From Candidatus Aminicenantota bacterium (lineage in GTDB: Bacteria; Acidobacteriota; Aminicenantia; Aminicenantales; Aminicenantaceae), in assembly GCA_030617525.1 (NCBI GenBank), contig JAUWVG010000206.1, positions 1-5,337 of the forward strand: a stretch of 5,337 nt of DNA. The letters run 5' to 3'. The notes below the pieces were generated by a model. That model saw only the letters and a program-made list of their open reading frames with translations. It was not told the DNA's origin and ran no database searches. Every line of letters begins with the position of its first letter. Position 1 is the first letter of the stretch. Shown here piece by piece: positions 4,973 to 5,337 of the stretch. The position numbers were made by a program, and so were the translations under genes.

Positions 4973-5337
4973 ATGAGAATTCAAAAATGTATGCCTGGAC
5001 TGTATCCAAAAAGGGGGTTGGATTATGACTGTCCAATATCGGAGAGAAAAATCTATGATGCACTGGAAAAAGCTTTGCCTGGAAACTGGTACGGCTGGCA
5101 TTCCCTGAAGGTGAGGACCGAAAGATTTGGGATGGCCGACAAGTGCTTCTCCTTTGTTTTACCGATGCTCTGGGAAGCGAGCTCTCTCGAGAATTTGAAA
5201 ACATAAATATAACAGCCTCACCGATCGGGAAGTTTGCAGTTAAACTGCTTCGTGATAAAGGACATGAAATAAAAGAATCATATGACCCTGATTTTTGGGA
5301 ACCGGTTACACTACAAGCTGCAGTAGATGGAATTCCT
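4973..5337 (+). pseudogene. NERD-UvrD/Rep-type helicase with internal deletion and frame change (runs off right edge)
   Basis: An ATG at 4973, preceded by GAGAG five bases away, opens a frame whose residues 20-46 include CPISERKIYDALEKALPGNW and YGWHSLKVRT. This matches the start of NERD (nuclease-related) domains, which typically read SPGERxxFExLRxxLPxDWxVxHS. Shortly after, near 5107-5125, sense switches frame: DRKIWDGRQVLLLCFTDALG, SELSREF, then FAVKLLRDKG and DPDFWEPVTLQAAVDG, open to the right edge. The VLLLCFT block resembles the helicase motif just after Walker A in NERD-helicase proteins (usually VLLLCFNRPLA). The rest of the NERD domain, including its catalytic residues, and the GxAGTGKT loop are missing, probably a deletion of some 200 or more codons. 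The original frame ends at 5206. The enzyme cannot be functional. A sequencing error alone would not explain the missing domains. Confidence 0.65.

Noticed and set aside
4923..5204. Minus-strand 93-residue frame opposite the NERD-helicase remnant
   Set aside because: Antisense shadow; the plus strand carries NERD and helicase blocks in both of its frames.

Overview
This is a bacterial accessory region that reads as a small defence island: an intact defence-type operon on the minus strand, next to a zone of decaying gene fragments. Base composition is moderate, and no gene is diagnostic of a taxon. The mix (AbiE, an AEP-helicase, a NERD-helicase remnant, a permuted phosphoesterase) fits a mobile or defence region of an environmental bacterium, so I do not name a lineage.

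Left part (about 1-4060, minus strand). Three genes read right to left: an AbiEi-like winged-helix antitoxin (3960 to 3340), an AbiEii-like nucleotidyltransferase toxin starting at a TTG two bases after the antitoxin stop (3337 to 2309), and, 38 bases further on, a long primase-helicase with a GTG start (2270 to beyond base 1). The last protein carries a coiled coil, a Cys cluster, an archaeo-eukaryotic primase (AEP) domain of the type databases call TOTE conflict system, and an SF2 DECH-box helicase. It is open over 756 codons and cut by the left edge. No terminator is visible between the three genes, and a candidate promoter followed by a perfect 16-bp inverted repeat sits upstream of the first. 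This fits an AbiE operon repressed by its own antitoxin that also carries a primase-helicase.

Middle (about 4060-4780, minus strand). A 108-residue Lys/Glu-rich protein overlaps the start of a nucleotidyltransferase-like gene. That second gene is intact only for about 34 residues (through its GS motif), then runs into out-of-frame sequence resembling the middle of a calcineurin-like metallophosphoesterase. Upstream of the pair lies a good promoter covered by four alternating copies of a 10-bp box (ATTACCAAAC), which suggests a tightly repressed toxin-antitoxin-like cassette whose second gene has been destroyed.

Right part (about 4780-5337). A short minus-strand fragment looks like the C-terminus of the same phosphoesterase family (HGHAH motif). 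It lies on the wrong side of the middle fragment, so the order is permuted. Then, on the plus strand, comes a NERD-UvrD/Rep-type helicase that has lost the region between the start of its nuclease domain and the motif after Walker A, with a frame change, and runs off the right edge.

In short, an apparently functional AbiE plus primase-helicase operon adjoins a graveyard of at least three broken genes, the usual picture of a turnover-prone defence locus.
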